NCBI RefSeq assembly: GCF_000429065.1
Contig: NZ_AUBD01000009.1
Span: 1 to 64,000, forward strand
Length of the DNA: 64,000 nucleotides
Direction of reading: 5' to 3'
DNA from: Silanimonas lenta DSM 16282
GTDB taxonomy: Bacteria; Pseudomonadota; Gammaproteobacteria; Xanthomonadales; Xanthomonadaceae
Shown: positions 16,503 to 25,065 of the stretch, in pieces
Layout of the letters: each line of letters begins with the position of its first letter
Numbering within the stretch: the stretch's first letter is position 1
Translations under genes and position numbers: made by a program
Notes under the pieces: generated by a model
What the model saw: the letters and a program-made list of their open reading frames with translations, nothing else
The model's database searches: none
What the model was told of the DNA's origin: nothing

Positions 16503-18101
16503 TCAGCCGCCCGGCGGCAGGTAGGTGTAGCTCGCGCCCACGCCGAGCGGCAGGTCCAGCGCCCAGAAGGCGAGCAGGAAGGCCGTCCACGCCACCATCA
16601 GGGTGATCGAGTACGGCAGCATCAGCGCGACCAGGGTGCCGATGCCGCTGTTCTTCACGTAGCGCCGGCAGAACACCACGATCAGCGGGAAATAGGGCAG
16701 CAGCGGGGTGATGATGTTGGTGGTGGAATCGCCGACGCGGTAGGCGGCCTGGGTGAGGTCGGGGGAGACCCCGAGCTGCATCAGCATCGGCACCATGATC
16801 GCGCCGATCAGGGCCCACTTCGCCGAGGCCGAGCCCACCAGCAGGTTGACGAGGCCCGAGAGCAGCACGATGCCGGTGAGGGTGACCCCGAGCGGCAGGC
16901 CCATCTCGCGCAGGGCGTTGGCGCCCTTGATGGCCAGCAGGGCGCCGAGGTTCGACTGCCCGAAGGCATAGATGAACTGGGCGCAGAAAAAGGCCATGAC
17001 GATGTAGTAGCCCATGCCGCCCATCGCCTTGCTCATGCCGGCGACGATGTCGCGGTGGGTCTTCACGGTGCCGGCGGCGAGGCCGTAGACGATGCCGGGG
17101 ACGAGGAAGAACACGAAGATCAGCGGCACGATCGACTGCATCAGCGGCGCCTGGCTGACCAGCAGGTTGCTCTGCCCTTCCGCCAGCGGCGTGCCGGCCG
17201 GAGCGCGCCAGGGCGAGGTCTCGGGCAGCACGGTGAGCAGGAACAGCAGCGCGGTGGCCGCCATGGCGAGGAAGGCGGCGAGCACGCCGCGCTTCTCATG
17301 GGCCTCGAGCGGCGCTTGAGTCGGCAGTTCCGCCGGGTCGCCGTCCACCGCCGTGGCCTTGAGCCGCGGCTCGATCACGAGGTCGGTGAGCGCCCAGCCG
17401 ACGAGGATGATCAGCAGTGAGGAGGCGGTGGTGAAGTAGAAGTTGTTGAGCGGGTTGACGGTGACCGAGGGATCGACGAGATGCGCCGCGGTCTGGGTCA
17501 GGCCGGCCAGCAGCGGATCGAGGCTGGAGGGGATGCCCATGGTGGCGGAGAAGCCGCCGGAGACGCCGGCGAAGGCGGCGGCGATGCCGGCCAGCGGGTG
17601 GCGCCCGGCGGCATAGAAGATCACCGCGCCGAGCGGGATCACCAGCACGTAGCCGGCGTCCACCGCGATGTGGCTGAGGATGCCCACGGCGATCAGGGCC
17701 GGGGTGAGCAGCCTGCGCGGGGTCACCGCCATGGCGCCGCGCAGTACGGCATTGATGAAGCCGGTGTGCTCGGCCACGCCGAGACCGAGCATGGCCACCA
17801 GCACCACGCCGAGCGGCGGGAAGCTGGTGAAGGTGTTCACCATGGTGGCGAAGAAGGCGGTGATCGACTCGCCGGCCAGCAGGTTCTTCACGACGAGCGC
17901 CTGCCCGGTGCGCGGATCGGTCTCGGTGAACTGGATGCCGGACAGGGCCCAGCTCACCGCCCAGGCGGCGAACATCAGCAGCAGGAACAGCACGGCGGGA
18001 TCGGGCAGCCTGTTGCCGACGCGCTCGACGAGGTCGAGGCTGCGGGCGATCCAGCCGCGCGCCGGTTCGGGCGTGGGCGCGGGCGAAGTGGCGGCGGTCA
18101 T
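16503..18101 (-). CDS. AbgT-family transporter
   Basis: A 532-residue inner-membrane protein. The start (RVGNRLPDPAVLFLLLMFA) and the helical-hairpin motifs GHPL-like AGIAAAFAGVSGG and NLLVGSASAKWALIGAI are diagnostic of AbgT. Family members take up p-aminobenzoyl-glutamate or export antifolates (AbgT, MtrF); which applies here cannot be read from sequence. The neighbouring genes serve peptide uptake and tryptophan/tyrosine breakdown. The start at 18101 matches the family; 98 bp separate it from the tdo gene upstream. Confidence 0.9.
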   Translation of the reverse strand: MTAATSPAPTPEPARGWIARSLDLVERVGNRLPDPAVLFLLLMFAAWAVSWALSGIQFTETDPRTGQALVVKNLLAGESITAFFATMVNTFTSFPPLGVVLVAMLGLGVAEHTGFINAVLRGAMAVTPRRLLTPALIAVGILSHIAVDAGYVLVIPLGAVIFYAAGRHPLAGIAAAFAGVSGGFSATMGIPSSLDPLLAGLTQTAAHLVDPSVTVNPLNNFYFTTASSLLIILVGWALTDLVIEPRLKATAVDGDPAELPTQAPLEAHEKRGVLAAFLAMAATALLFLLTVLPETSPWRAPAGTPLAEGQSNLLVSQAPLMQSIVPLIFVFFLVPGIVYGLAAGTVKTHRDIVAGMSKAMGGMGYYIVMAFFCAQFIYAFGQSNLGALLAIKGANALREMGLPLGVTLTGIVLLSGLVNLLVGSASAKWALIGAIMVPMLMQLGVSPDLTQAAYRVGDSTTNIITPLLPYFPLIVVFCRRYVKNSGIGTLVALMLPYSITLMVAWTAFLLAFWALDLPLGVGASYTYLPPGG

Positions 18102-18199
18102 GCGGTGGGGCCTCCCGGCGGTCTGGCATGGGGATGGGGCCCGATCCTAGCAGCCGCGGCGACCATGGCCCCGCCCTGCCCCTTCCGACCCGCCTTGGG

Positions 18200-19051
18200 T
18201 CAGCCGCCTCCGAGGGCGGTGCGCACGTCGAACAGTTCGGGAAAGAAGCTGATGTCGAGGGCCTGCTTGAGGAAGCCCACGCCGGAGCTGCCGCCGGTGC
18301 CCGGCTTGTAGCCGATGATGCGCTCCACCGTCTTCAGGTGGCGGAAGCGCCAGAGCTGCAGGTTCACCTCGATGTCTACCAGCGACTCGCAGAGGTGGTA
18401 GGCATCCCAGTGGGCGGCGCTGTCCTCGTAGATGCGCGCCAGCACCGGCACCAGGTCCTCGCGGCGGCGGTGCGCCTCACGCACATCGCGGGCCAGCAGG
18501 TCGGGCGGCACCGCGTGGCCGCGGCGGGCGAGGAAGCGCAGGGCCTCGTCGTAGAGGCTGGGGGCCTCGAAGACCGCGCGCAGGGCGGCATGGTCGGCCG
18601 GGGCGTGCTCGAACACCGCCAGCATGGCCGGATGCTTGTTGCCGAGCAGGAACTCGATCATCCGGTACTGCAGCGACTGGAAGCCGGAAGAGGGCCCGAG
18701 GTGCGGGCGGATGCGCGCGTACTCGTTCGGCGTGAGGGTCTCGAGCACGCTCCACTGCTCTACCAGCTGGCGCTGCACGTGCTTCACCCGCGCCAGCATC
18801 TTCAGGGCATGGTCCACCCGGTCCTCGCGCAGGCAGCCGATGGCGGCCCGCAGCTCGGCGATCATCAGCTTCATCCACAGCTCCGAGGTCTGGTGCTGGA
18901 CGATGAACAGCAGCTCGTCGTGGTTGTCCGGGGCGCTGCGCGGCTGCTGGGCGGCCAGCACGAGATCCAGGCGCAGGTAGCCGGCATAGGTGAGGCGGTC
19001 GCGCAGGTCGGTGGTGATGCCGGCTTCGAGGGGGCGCAGGGACTCGGACAT
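18200..19051 (-). CDS. kynA: Tryptophan 2,3-dioxygenase
   Basis: A 283-residue heme dioxygenase that opens tryptophan to N-formylkynurenine. The family start ([18 protein letters not shown]), the HHDEL-like [19 protein letters not shown] region and the C-terminal [19 protein letters not shown] stretch, which contains the heme His and substrate-contacting residues, are all present. Length is normal. No kynureninase or formamidase gene is in the window. It is the first leftward gene after the nuclease gene at 19249, from which it diverges. Confidence 0.94.
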   Translation of the reverse strand: MSESLRPLEAGITTDLRDRLTYAGYLRLDLVLAAQQPRSAPDNHDELLFIVQHQTSELWMKLMIAELRAAIGCLREDRVDHALKMLARVKHVQRQLVEQWSVLETLTPNEYARIRPHLGPSSGFQSLQYRMIEFLLGNKHPAMLAVFEHAPADHAALRAVFEAPSLYDEALRFLARRGHAVPPDLLARDVREAHRRREDLVPVLARIYEDSAAHWDAYHLCESLVDIEVNLQLWRFRHLKTVERIIGYKPGTGGSSGVGFLKQALDISFFPELFDVRTALGGG

Positions 19052-19148
19052 GGGAGGCAGGCGGGGGCGGAGGCGGAAAGTCTAGGGCCTCGGGGCTGCC
19101 CCAGGCCCGGAAAAGGCCGCTGCCATCGGGAACGGGCTGAATGGGCGG

Positions 19149-19178
19149 TAAACAAAACGTCATGAGGATCCGTAGAAT
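19149..19178 (+). promoter_or_regulatory. Candidate promoter of the secreted nuclease gene
   Basis: A -10-like TAGAAT at 19173-19178 with a weak -35-like TAAACA at 19149-19154 (18-bp spacer), about 70 bp before the start. It lies in a short patch of lower GC than the surrounding gap, but the -35 match is poor. Confidence 0.35.
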
Positions 19179-19248
19179 CCGCGATCCCCGGCACGGTTTT
19201 GCCCCTGCCCGCCCCACCCCGCCCCGCGCTTCTGCCAAGGACTCCCCG

Positions 19249-22200
19249 ATGCGGCCCTTCCGCCCCCGCCCGCTCGCCCTGCTGGGCGCCGCCCTGCTCG
19301 TCCTGCCGCTTGCCGCCCCTGCCCAGGTCGTCATCAGCCAGGTCTATGGCGGCGGCGGCAACTCCGGCGCCCCGCTGCGCAGCGACTTTGTCGAACTGTT
19401 CAATGCCGGCAGCGAGAACGTCAGCCTCGAGGGCTGGTCGGTGCAGTACGCCTCCAGCACCGGCACCAGCTGGCAGCGCACCAATCTCTCGGGCTCGATC
19501 GCGCCGGGGCAGTACTACCTGGTGAAGCAGGCCGACGGCAGCAACACCGCCGCCCCCGCCCTGCCCGCGCCGGATGCCACGGGCAGCATCGCGATGGCCG
19601 CGGGCGCCGGCAAAGTGGCGCTGGTGGGCAACCAGACCACGCTCTCCGGCGCCTGCCCGCTCGGTGGTGCGGTGATCGATTTCGTCGGCTTCGGCGCCGG
19701 CACCAACTGCGCCGAGACCGCGCCCACGGCCACCTTGGGCAATGCCACCGCGGCCCTGCGCAAGGGCGCGGGCTGCACCGATACCGGCAACAATGCCGCC
19801 GACTTCGACGTGGCCGCCCCGGCGCCGCGCAACAGCGCCACCACCGCGGCCCCCTGCGGCGGCCCGGTGATCCCGGCGCTCTCGGTGGCCGATGTCGCCA
19901 TCGAGGAGGGCGATGCCAGCGGCAGCCTGCTGCGCTTCACTTTCCGCCTGAGCGCCCCGGCTCCGGCCGGCGGCGTGCGCTTCGACGTGGCCACCGCCGA
20001 CGGCAGCGCCGTGGCCGGCGAGGACTACATCGCCACCCAGGCCCGGCTCGAGATCGCCGAGGGCGGCCGCGAGGCCTTCCTCGACGTGCAGCTCATCGGC
20101 GATGCGGTGCCGGAGCCGGACGAGACCTTCTTCGTCCGTGTAAGCAATGTGGAAGGCGCCAGCGTCGAGCGCGGCGAGGCCACCGGCACCATCCGCAACG
20201 ACGACATCGTGCTGGTGCCGATCCACGCCATCCAGGGCAGCGGCAGCACCTCGCCGCTGGAAGGCCAGGTGGTGGTGACCGAGGGCATCGTCACCGCCCG
20301 CCGCAGCAACGGCTTCTTCCTCCAGACCGCCGATGGCGAGGACGACGGCGACCCCGCCACCTCGGAAGGCCTGTTCGTCTTCACCGGCAGCACCGTGTTC
20401 CCCGCCGTCGAGGTGGGCAACCGGGTGCGCGTCTCCGGCCGGGTGGTGGAGTTCGTGCCGGCCTCGGCCCCGAACCAGCGTCCGATCACCGAGATCACCG
20501 GCGGCGGCGGAGTGAGCGTGCAGGTCAGCCTGCGCGCCAGCAACCAGCCGCTGCCCGCGGCGGTGCCGCTGCGCGCCGAGGACCTCGCCGCCGGCGGCCC
20601 GCTGGAGGCCCTGGAGCGCTACGAGTTCATGCGCGTGGCCACCGGGCCGCTGGTGACCGTGGCCCCTTCCGGCGCCTTCCTCAATGAGCGCACCGCCACC
20701 GTCACCGGTTCCGATGGCATCTTCTTCGCCGTGCGCGCCGGCGTGCCGCGGCCCTTCCGCGAACCCGGCATCCCGGTCACCGCCGTGATCGCCGCCAGCG
20801 CCCCGGCCGGCGTGCCGCGCTTCGACACCAACCCCGAGCGCCTGCGCATCGACAGCGATGGCCAGCTTGGCGCCGCCCGCGCCGTGGCCGATGCCGGCAC
20901 GCCGCTGCCCTCGCTCACCGGCGTGCTCGACTACGGCAGCGGCGTCTACACCCTGCTGCCCGATCCCGGCCAGCTGGCGGGCGATGCCACCGGCCTGCTG
21001 CCCGGCGGCCCGGCGCCGAAGGCGGTGCCGGATGCCCCGGCCGATGCCCTGAGCCTCGGCAGCTTCAACCTGCTGCGCTTCTTCGACGACGTCGACGACC
21101 CCGGCATCAATGAGCCGGTGCTGACCCCGGTGGCCTTCCAGGCCCGGCTGCGCGACACCAGCGAGGCCATCTGCCGCTTCCTGAAGACCCCGGACGTGCT
21201 CGGCGTGGTCGAGGTGGAGAACCTCAACGCCCTCGAGAAGCTGGCCGAGGCCATCAATACCAACCTCTCCGGCGCCTGCCCGGCAAACCCGCAGTACCAG
21301 GCCCACCTGCTGGAGGGCAATGACGTGGGCGGCATCGACGTGGGTGTGCTGGTCAGTACCCGCGAGGTGCGCCCCGGCACCCCGCGCGTGCGCGTGCTCT
21401 CGCTCGAGCAGATCGGCAAAGAGACTCTCTTCACCAACGCCAATGGCAGTACTGAACTGCTCAATGATCGCCCTTCGCTGGCGGTGCGCCTCGAGGTGAA
21501 CGCCACCAACGGTAGCCAGGTGCCGCTCACCTTCGTGGTCAACCATCTGCGTTCGTTGATCGGCTCCAACGACACCGCTGCCGGCTCGCAGGGCTGGGCT
21601 ACGGTGGGCGAGCGCGTGCGCGCCAAGCGTGCGGCCCAGGCCCGGTATCTCGCCGAGTGGATCGAGGCGCGGCAGTTGGCCGAACCGAACGGGAAGCTGG
21701 TGCTGGTGGGCGACTTCAATGCCTACGAGTTCAGCGACGGCCTCGTCGACGTGATGGGCATCCTCACCGGCCGCGCCGCCGGCCCCGGCGAAGTGCTGCT
21801 GCACGTGCCGAGCCCGGTGACGCGCCCGCTCACCACCCTCACCACCCTCGCCCCGCCGGCCGAGCGCTATTCCTTCACCTTCGACGGCAATGCCCAGTCG
21901 CTCGACCACGTGGTGGTGAACGAGGCGGTGCTGCGCGGCAGCCTGGCGGTGGAGAGCGCCCACGCGGCGATCAATGCCGACTTCTCCGAGACCCGCTTCG
22001 GCCAGGGCCCGGTGCGCACCTCCGACCACGACCCGGTGGTGGTGCGCCTGGTGGAAGGCAGCTTCCGCACCGCCGACCTCGGCGTGGCGGTCGAGGCCCC
22101 GGCCAACGTGGCGGCCGGCGCTGCCTTCGCCTTCGGCGTCCGCGTCATGAACCGTGGCCCGGATGCCGCCAGCCTGCCGCGCCTGCGCCTGGTGCTGGAC

Positions 22201-22875
22201 CGCCTGGTGGCCGAGGCCAGCGTGTCCGCCCCCGGCTGGAGCTGCGAGCCCTTCCGCGCCGTGGCCGGCCGCGGCGAGGCCGAGTGCCGCCGCGAGTCGC
22301 TGGCGAGCGGCAGCGGCGCCGATGTCGAGGTGCGCGTGCCCGCCGGCCGCCTCGGCGAAGGTCAGTCCCTGTCGCTCGAGGCCAGCCTCGAGGCCCTGAG
22401 CGTCGACCCGGCCAGCGCCGACAACCTCGCCTCGGCCTCGGTCAGCGTGCCGGCCCAGGCCCCGGCCGACCTGATGGTGGCGGTGCTGGTCGCCACCTCG
22501 GGCAATGGCAAGGTCTCGCCCACCGCCACCTTCGCCGTGGCGCCCGCCAACGCCGGCCCCGGCCGCGCCGCCGACGTGCGGCTCGAGATCACGTTCCGCG
22601 GCCCGTCCGGCATGCTCGGCCCGGTGCTCAGCCTGGGCTGGGACTGCACACGCCAGCCCCTCGCCACCGGCGTGCGCCTCAGCTGCCGCTTCCCGGTGGC
22701 CGAGGTGCCCGCCACCCTGCTGCCGCCGCTGCTGCTCACCGCCCTGCCGCGCGATTTCGACGGCGACGAGACGGTGAGCGTGGAGGCCATGCTGCAGGGC
22801 AGCCGCCCGGACCTGCGGCCGGAGAACAACCGCGCCGCCGCCAGCGCCCGCATCCGCGTCGGCCGCGGCCGCTGA
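19249..22875 (+). CDS. Secreted ExeM/NucH-type endonuclease with LTD, Calx-beta and EEP domains
   Basis: A 1208-residue exported protein. Residues 1-26 are a signal peptide (ALLVLPLAAPAQ). Residues about 27-160 form a lamin-tail domain (VVISQVYGGGGNSG). Residues about 205-320 form a Calx-beta repeat (VAIEEGDASG to GTIRNDD). Residues about 335-430 are an OB-fold (GIVTARRSNGFFLQ). Residues about 600-930 are an endonuclease/exonuclease/phosphatase domain with SFNLLRFF, VVEVEN, GGIDVGVLV, LVGDFNAYE, LDHVVVN and SDHDPVVVR. The last 270 residues are DUF11-like beta domains with paired cysteines. Relatives degrade extracellular DNA in biofilms. The usual C-terminal sorting tail of ExeM is absent. 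The start at 19249 gives the signal peptide directly; a downstream terminator makes it monocistronic. Confidence 0.9.
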   Translation: MRPFRPRPLALLGAALLVLPLAAPAQVVISQVYGGGGNSGAPLRSDFVELFNAGSENVSLEGWSVQYASSTGTSWQRTNLSGSIAPGQYYLVKQADGSNTAAPALPAPDATGSIAMAAGAGKVALVGNQTTLSGACPLGGAVIDFVGFGAGTNCAETAPTATLGNATAALRKGAGCTDTGNNAADFDVAAPAPRNSATTAAPCGGPVIPALSVADVAIEEGDASGSLLRFTFRLSAPAPAGGVRFDVATADGSAVAGEDYIATQARLEIAEGGREAFLDVQLIGDAVPEPDETFFVRVSNVEGASVERGEATGTIRNDDIVLVPIHAIQGSGSTSPLEGQVVVTEGIVTARRSNGFFLQTADGEDDGDPATSEGLFVFTGSTVFPAVEVGNRVRVSGRVVEFVPASAPNQRPITEITGGGGVSVQVSLRASNQPLPAAVPLRAEDLAAGGPLEALERYEFMRVATGPLVTVAPSGAFLNERTATVTGSDGIFFAVRAGVPRPFREPGIPVTAVIAASAPAGVPRFDTNPERLRIDSDGQLGAARAVADAGTPLPSLTGVLDYGSGVYTLLPDPGQLAGDATGLLPGGPAPKAVPDAPADALSLGSFNLLRFFDDVDDPGINEPVLTPVAFQARLRDTSEAICRFLKTPDVLGVVEVENLNALEKLAEAINTNLSGACPANPQYQAHLLEGNDVGGIDVGVLVSTREVRPGTPRVRVLSLEQIGKETLFTNANGSTELLNDRPSLAVRLEVNATNGSQVPLTFVVNHLRSLIGSNDTAAGSQGWATVGERVRAKRAAQARYLAEWIEARQLAEPNGKLVLVGDFNAYEFSDGLVDVMGILTGRAAGPGEVLLHVPSPVTRPLTTLTTLAPPAERYSFTFDGNAQSLDHVVVNEAVLRGSLAVESAHAAINADFSETRFGQGPVRTSDHDPVVVRLVEGSFRTADLGVAVEAPANVAAGAAFAFGVRVMNRGPDAASLPRLRLVLDRLVAEASVSAPGWSCEPFRAVAGRGEAECRRESLASGSGADVEVRVPAGRLGEGQSLSLEASLEALSVDPASADNLASASVSVPAQAPADLMVAVLVATSGNGKVSPTATFAVAPANAGPGRAADVRLEITFRGPSGMLGPVLSLGWDCTRQPLATGVRLSCRFPVAEVPATLLPPLLLTALPRDFDGDETVSVEAMLQGSRPDLRPENNRAAASARIRVGRGR

Positions 22876-22902
22876 GCGCAGGCGATATTGCGCCGCAACA
22901 GA

Positions 22903-22933
22903 CAAGGCCCGGCACCGCCGGGCCTTGTTCTTT
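22903..22933 (+). terminator. Rho-independent terminator of the nuclease gene
   Basis: Perfect 10-bp stem (CAAGGCCCGG / CCGGGCCTTG) with a 5-nt loop, followed by TTCTTT. It lies 28 bp after the nuclease stop and just before the E1alpha gene. Confidence 0.8.
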
Positions 22934-22980
22934 CCGGGCCCGGCCTGCTATCAAGCAGGTCCCTTCGGCGGGAGGCGGCG

Positions 22981-24057
22981 ATGCGCACGGCGGCGACCTT
23001 CGAGATCGACTACGTCCAGTACCTCGGCGAGGACGGGCGCCTGCTCCGCGAGGACCTGCCCGATTTCGCCCGCGACCCCAAGGTCCTGCTGGCCCTGTTC
23101 AAGCAGATGCTGCTGGTGCGCGCCTTCGACACCAAGGCCGTGGCCCTGCAGCGCACCGGCAAGCTCGGCACCTACGCCAGCTGCCTTGGCCACGAGGCCG
23201 CGCACATCGGCATCGGCAGCGCCATGCAGATCGACGACGTGCTGGCTCCCAGCTACCGCGAGTACGGCGCCCAGTTCGTGCGCGGGGTGAAGCCACGCGA
23301 GGTGCTGCTGTACTGGGGCGGCGACGAGCGCGGCAACCATTTCTCCGGCCCGGCCCACGACTACCCCTGGTGCGTGCCGATCGGCACCCAGTGCCTGCAT
23401 GCCGCCGGCGCGGCGCTGGCCTTCAAGCTGCGCGACGAACCGCGGGTGGCGGTGGCCTGCGTGGGCGATGGCGGCAGCTCCAAGACCGACACCTATGCCG
23501 CCATCAATGCCGCCGGTGCCTACGGCCTGCCCTTCGTGCTCTGCATCATCAACAACCAGTGGGCGATCTCGGTGCCGCGCAAGGCCCAGACCGGCGCCCG
23601 CACCCTGGCGCAGAAGGGCCTGGCCGGCGGGCTCGATTGCGTGCAGGTGGACGGCAACGACCTGATCGCCGTGCGCGCCGCCATGGACCATGCCCTGAAG
23701 CGCGCCCGCGCCGGGCATGGCGGCAGCGTGCTGGAACTGGTGACCTACCGTCTCTCCGACCACACCACCGCCGATGATGCCCGCCGCTACCGCCCCGACG
23801 AGGAGGTGAAGGCGGCCTGGACCCGCGAGCCCCTGGTGCGGATGCGCACCTACCTCACCGGCCTCGGGGTATGGAGCGAGGCCGAGGAACTGGCCTGGCG
23901 CGAGGAATGCAACCGCCGCGTGGACGAGGAAGTGAACGCCTACCTCGCCGTGCCGCCGCCCCCGGTGACCGACATGTTCGACCACCTCTACGAGACCCTG
24001 CCGCTCGACCTCGCCGCCCAGCGCGAGGACGCCATCGAGTGGGAGGCCCGCCGATGA
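22981..24057 (+). CDS. 2-oxoacid dehydrogenase E1 alpha subunit (pyruvate or branched-chain type)
   Basis: A 358-residue thiamine-diphosphate subunit. The ThDP motif is present: CVGDGGSSKTD near residue 160, followed about 27 residues later by INNQWAISVP. The phosphorylation-loop region (YRLSDHTTADDARRYR) is also conserved. It pairs with E1 beta to decarboxylate a 2-oxoacid and acylate the E2 lipoyl group. Sequence does not firmly separate pyruvate from branched-chain substrates; the heteromeric alpha/beta layout and roughly 358-residue alpha chain fit either. The start at 22981 follows a GGGAGG site, and the stop overlaps the E1 beta start (ATGA). Confidence 0.9.
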   Translation: MRTAATFEIDYVQYLGEDGRLLREDLPDFARDPKVLLALFKQMLLVRAFDTKAVALQRTGKLGTYASCLGHEAAHIGIGSAMQIDDVLAPSYREYGAQFVRGVKPREVLLYWGGDERGNHFSGPAHDYPWCVPIGTQCLHAAGAALAFKLRDEPRVAVACVGDGGSSKTDTYAAINAAGAYGLPFVLCIINNQWAISVPRKAQTGARTLAQKGLAGGLDCVQVDGNDLIAVRAAMDHALKRARAGHGGSVLELVTYRLSDHTTADDARRYRPDEEVKAAWTREPLVRMRTYLTGLGVWSEAEELAWREECNRRVDEEVNAYLAVPPPPVTDMFDHLYETLPLDLAAQREDAIEWEARR

Positions 24058-25049
24058 GCGCCGAGACGACACCCGCGATCACCCTGATCGAGGCCATCAC
24101 CCAGGCGCTGGCCTACGAGATGACCAACGACCCCAGCGTGCTGGTGCTGGGCGAGGACGTGGGCGTGAACGGCGGCGTGTTCCGCGCCACGGCCGGCCTG
24201 CAGCTGCGCTTCGGCATGGACCGGGTGCTCGACACCCCGCTCGACGAGACCACCATCGCCGGGCTCACCGTGGGCCTTGCCACCCAGGGCATGAGGCCGG
24301 TGGCCGAAGTGCAGTTCGACGGCTTCGTCTACCCGATGCTCGACCACCTCGTCTGCCATGCCGCGCGCTTCCGCAACCGCACCCGCGGCCGGCTCACCTG
24401 CCCGATGGTGCTGCGCGTGCCCTGGGGCGGCGGCATCCGTGCACCGGAACATCATTCCGAAGCCAACGAGGCCATGTTCACCAACGTGCCCGGCCTGCGT
24501 GTGGTCATGCCCTCCTCGCCGCAGCGCGCCTATGGCCTGCTGCTCGCTGCCATCCGCGACCCGGACCCGGTGATCTACCTCGAGCCCAAGCGCCTCTACC
24601 GCCAGTACAAGGAGGAAGTGCCCGACGACGGCGAGGCCCTGCCGCTCGATGTCTGCTTCGTCCTTCGCGACGGCACCGACGTCACGCTGGTCACCTGGGG
24701 CGCGCAGGTGAAGGAGTGCCTGGAGGCCGCCGAACAGCTTGCTGCCGAGGGCATCAGCGCGGAAGTCATCGACGTTGCCACGCTGAAACCGCTCGACTTC
24801 GACACCATCCATGAATCGGTGCGCAAGACCGGCCGCTGCGTGATCGTGCACGAGGCCTGCCGCACCGCCGGCTTCGGCGCCGAAATCGCCGCGCGGCTCG
24901 CCGAGCACGCCATGTACGACCTCGTCGCCCCGGTCGAGCGCGTGACCGGCTACGACGTGCCGATCCCGCTGTTCCGCCTCGAGATGAAGTACCTGCCCTC
25001 GGTCGAGAAGATCGTCGCCGCCGTGCGCCGCACCCTGGCGGTGAGCTGA
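24054..25049 (+). CDS. 2-oxoacid dehydrogenase E1 beta subunit
   Basis: A 331-residue transketolase-like subunit with typical segments: LGEDVGVNGGVFRAT, DTPLDETTIAGLTVGLA, RVPWGGGIRAPEHHSE and VVMPSSPQRAYGLLL. The C-terminal domain starts near residue 195. It completes the alpha2beta2 E1 component. Its ATG overlaps the E1 alpha stop by 4 bp, and the E2 gene follows after 16 bp, so the three form one operon. No E3 gene is present; a lipoamide dehydrogenase elsewhere must serve it. Confidence 0.92.
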   Translation: MSAETTPAITLIEAITQALAYEMTNDPSVLVLGEDVGVNGGVFRATAGLQLRFGMDRVLDTPLDETTIAGLTVGLATQGMRPVAEVQFDGFVYPMLDHLVCHAARFRNRTRGRLTCPMVLRVPWGGGIRAPEHHSEANEAMFTNVPGLRVVMPSSPQRAYGLLLAAIRDPDPVIYLEPKRLYRQYKEEVPDDGEALPLDVCFVLRDGTDVTLVTWGAQVKECLEAAEQLAAEGISAEVIDVATLKPLDFDTIHESVRKTGRCVIVHEACRTAGFGAEIAARLAEHAMYDLVAPVERVTGYDVPIPLFRLEMKYLPSVEKIVAAVRRTLAVS

Positions 25050-25065
25050 AAGCCTTGGAGCCCGC

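Noticed and set aside
18871-22905. A 1344-codon open frame opposite the nuclease gene
   Set aside because: It is rich in Gly, Ala, His and Arg, has no domain, and mirrors a gene with a signal peptide and clear catalytic motifs. High GC content removes stop codons from the opposite strand.
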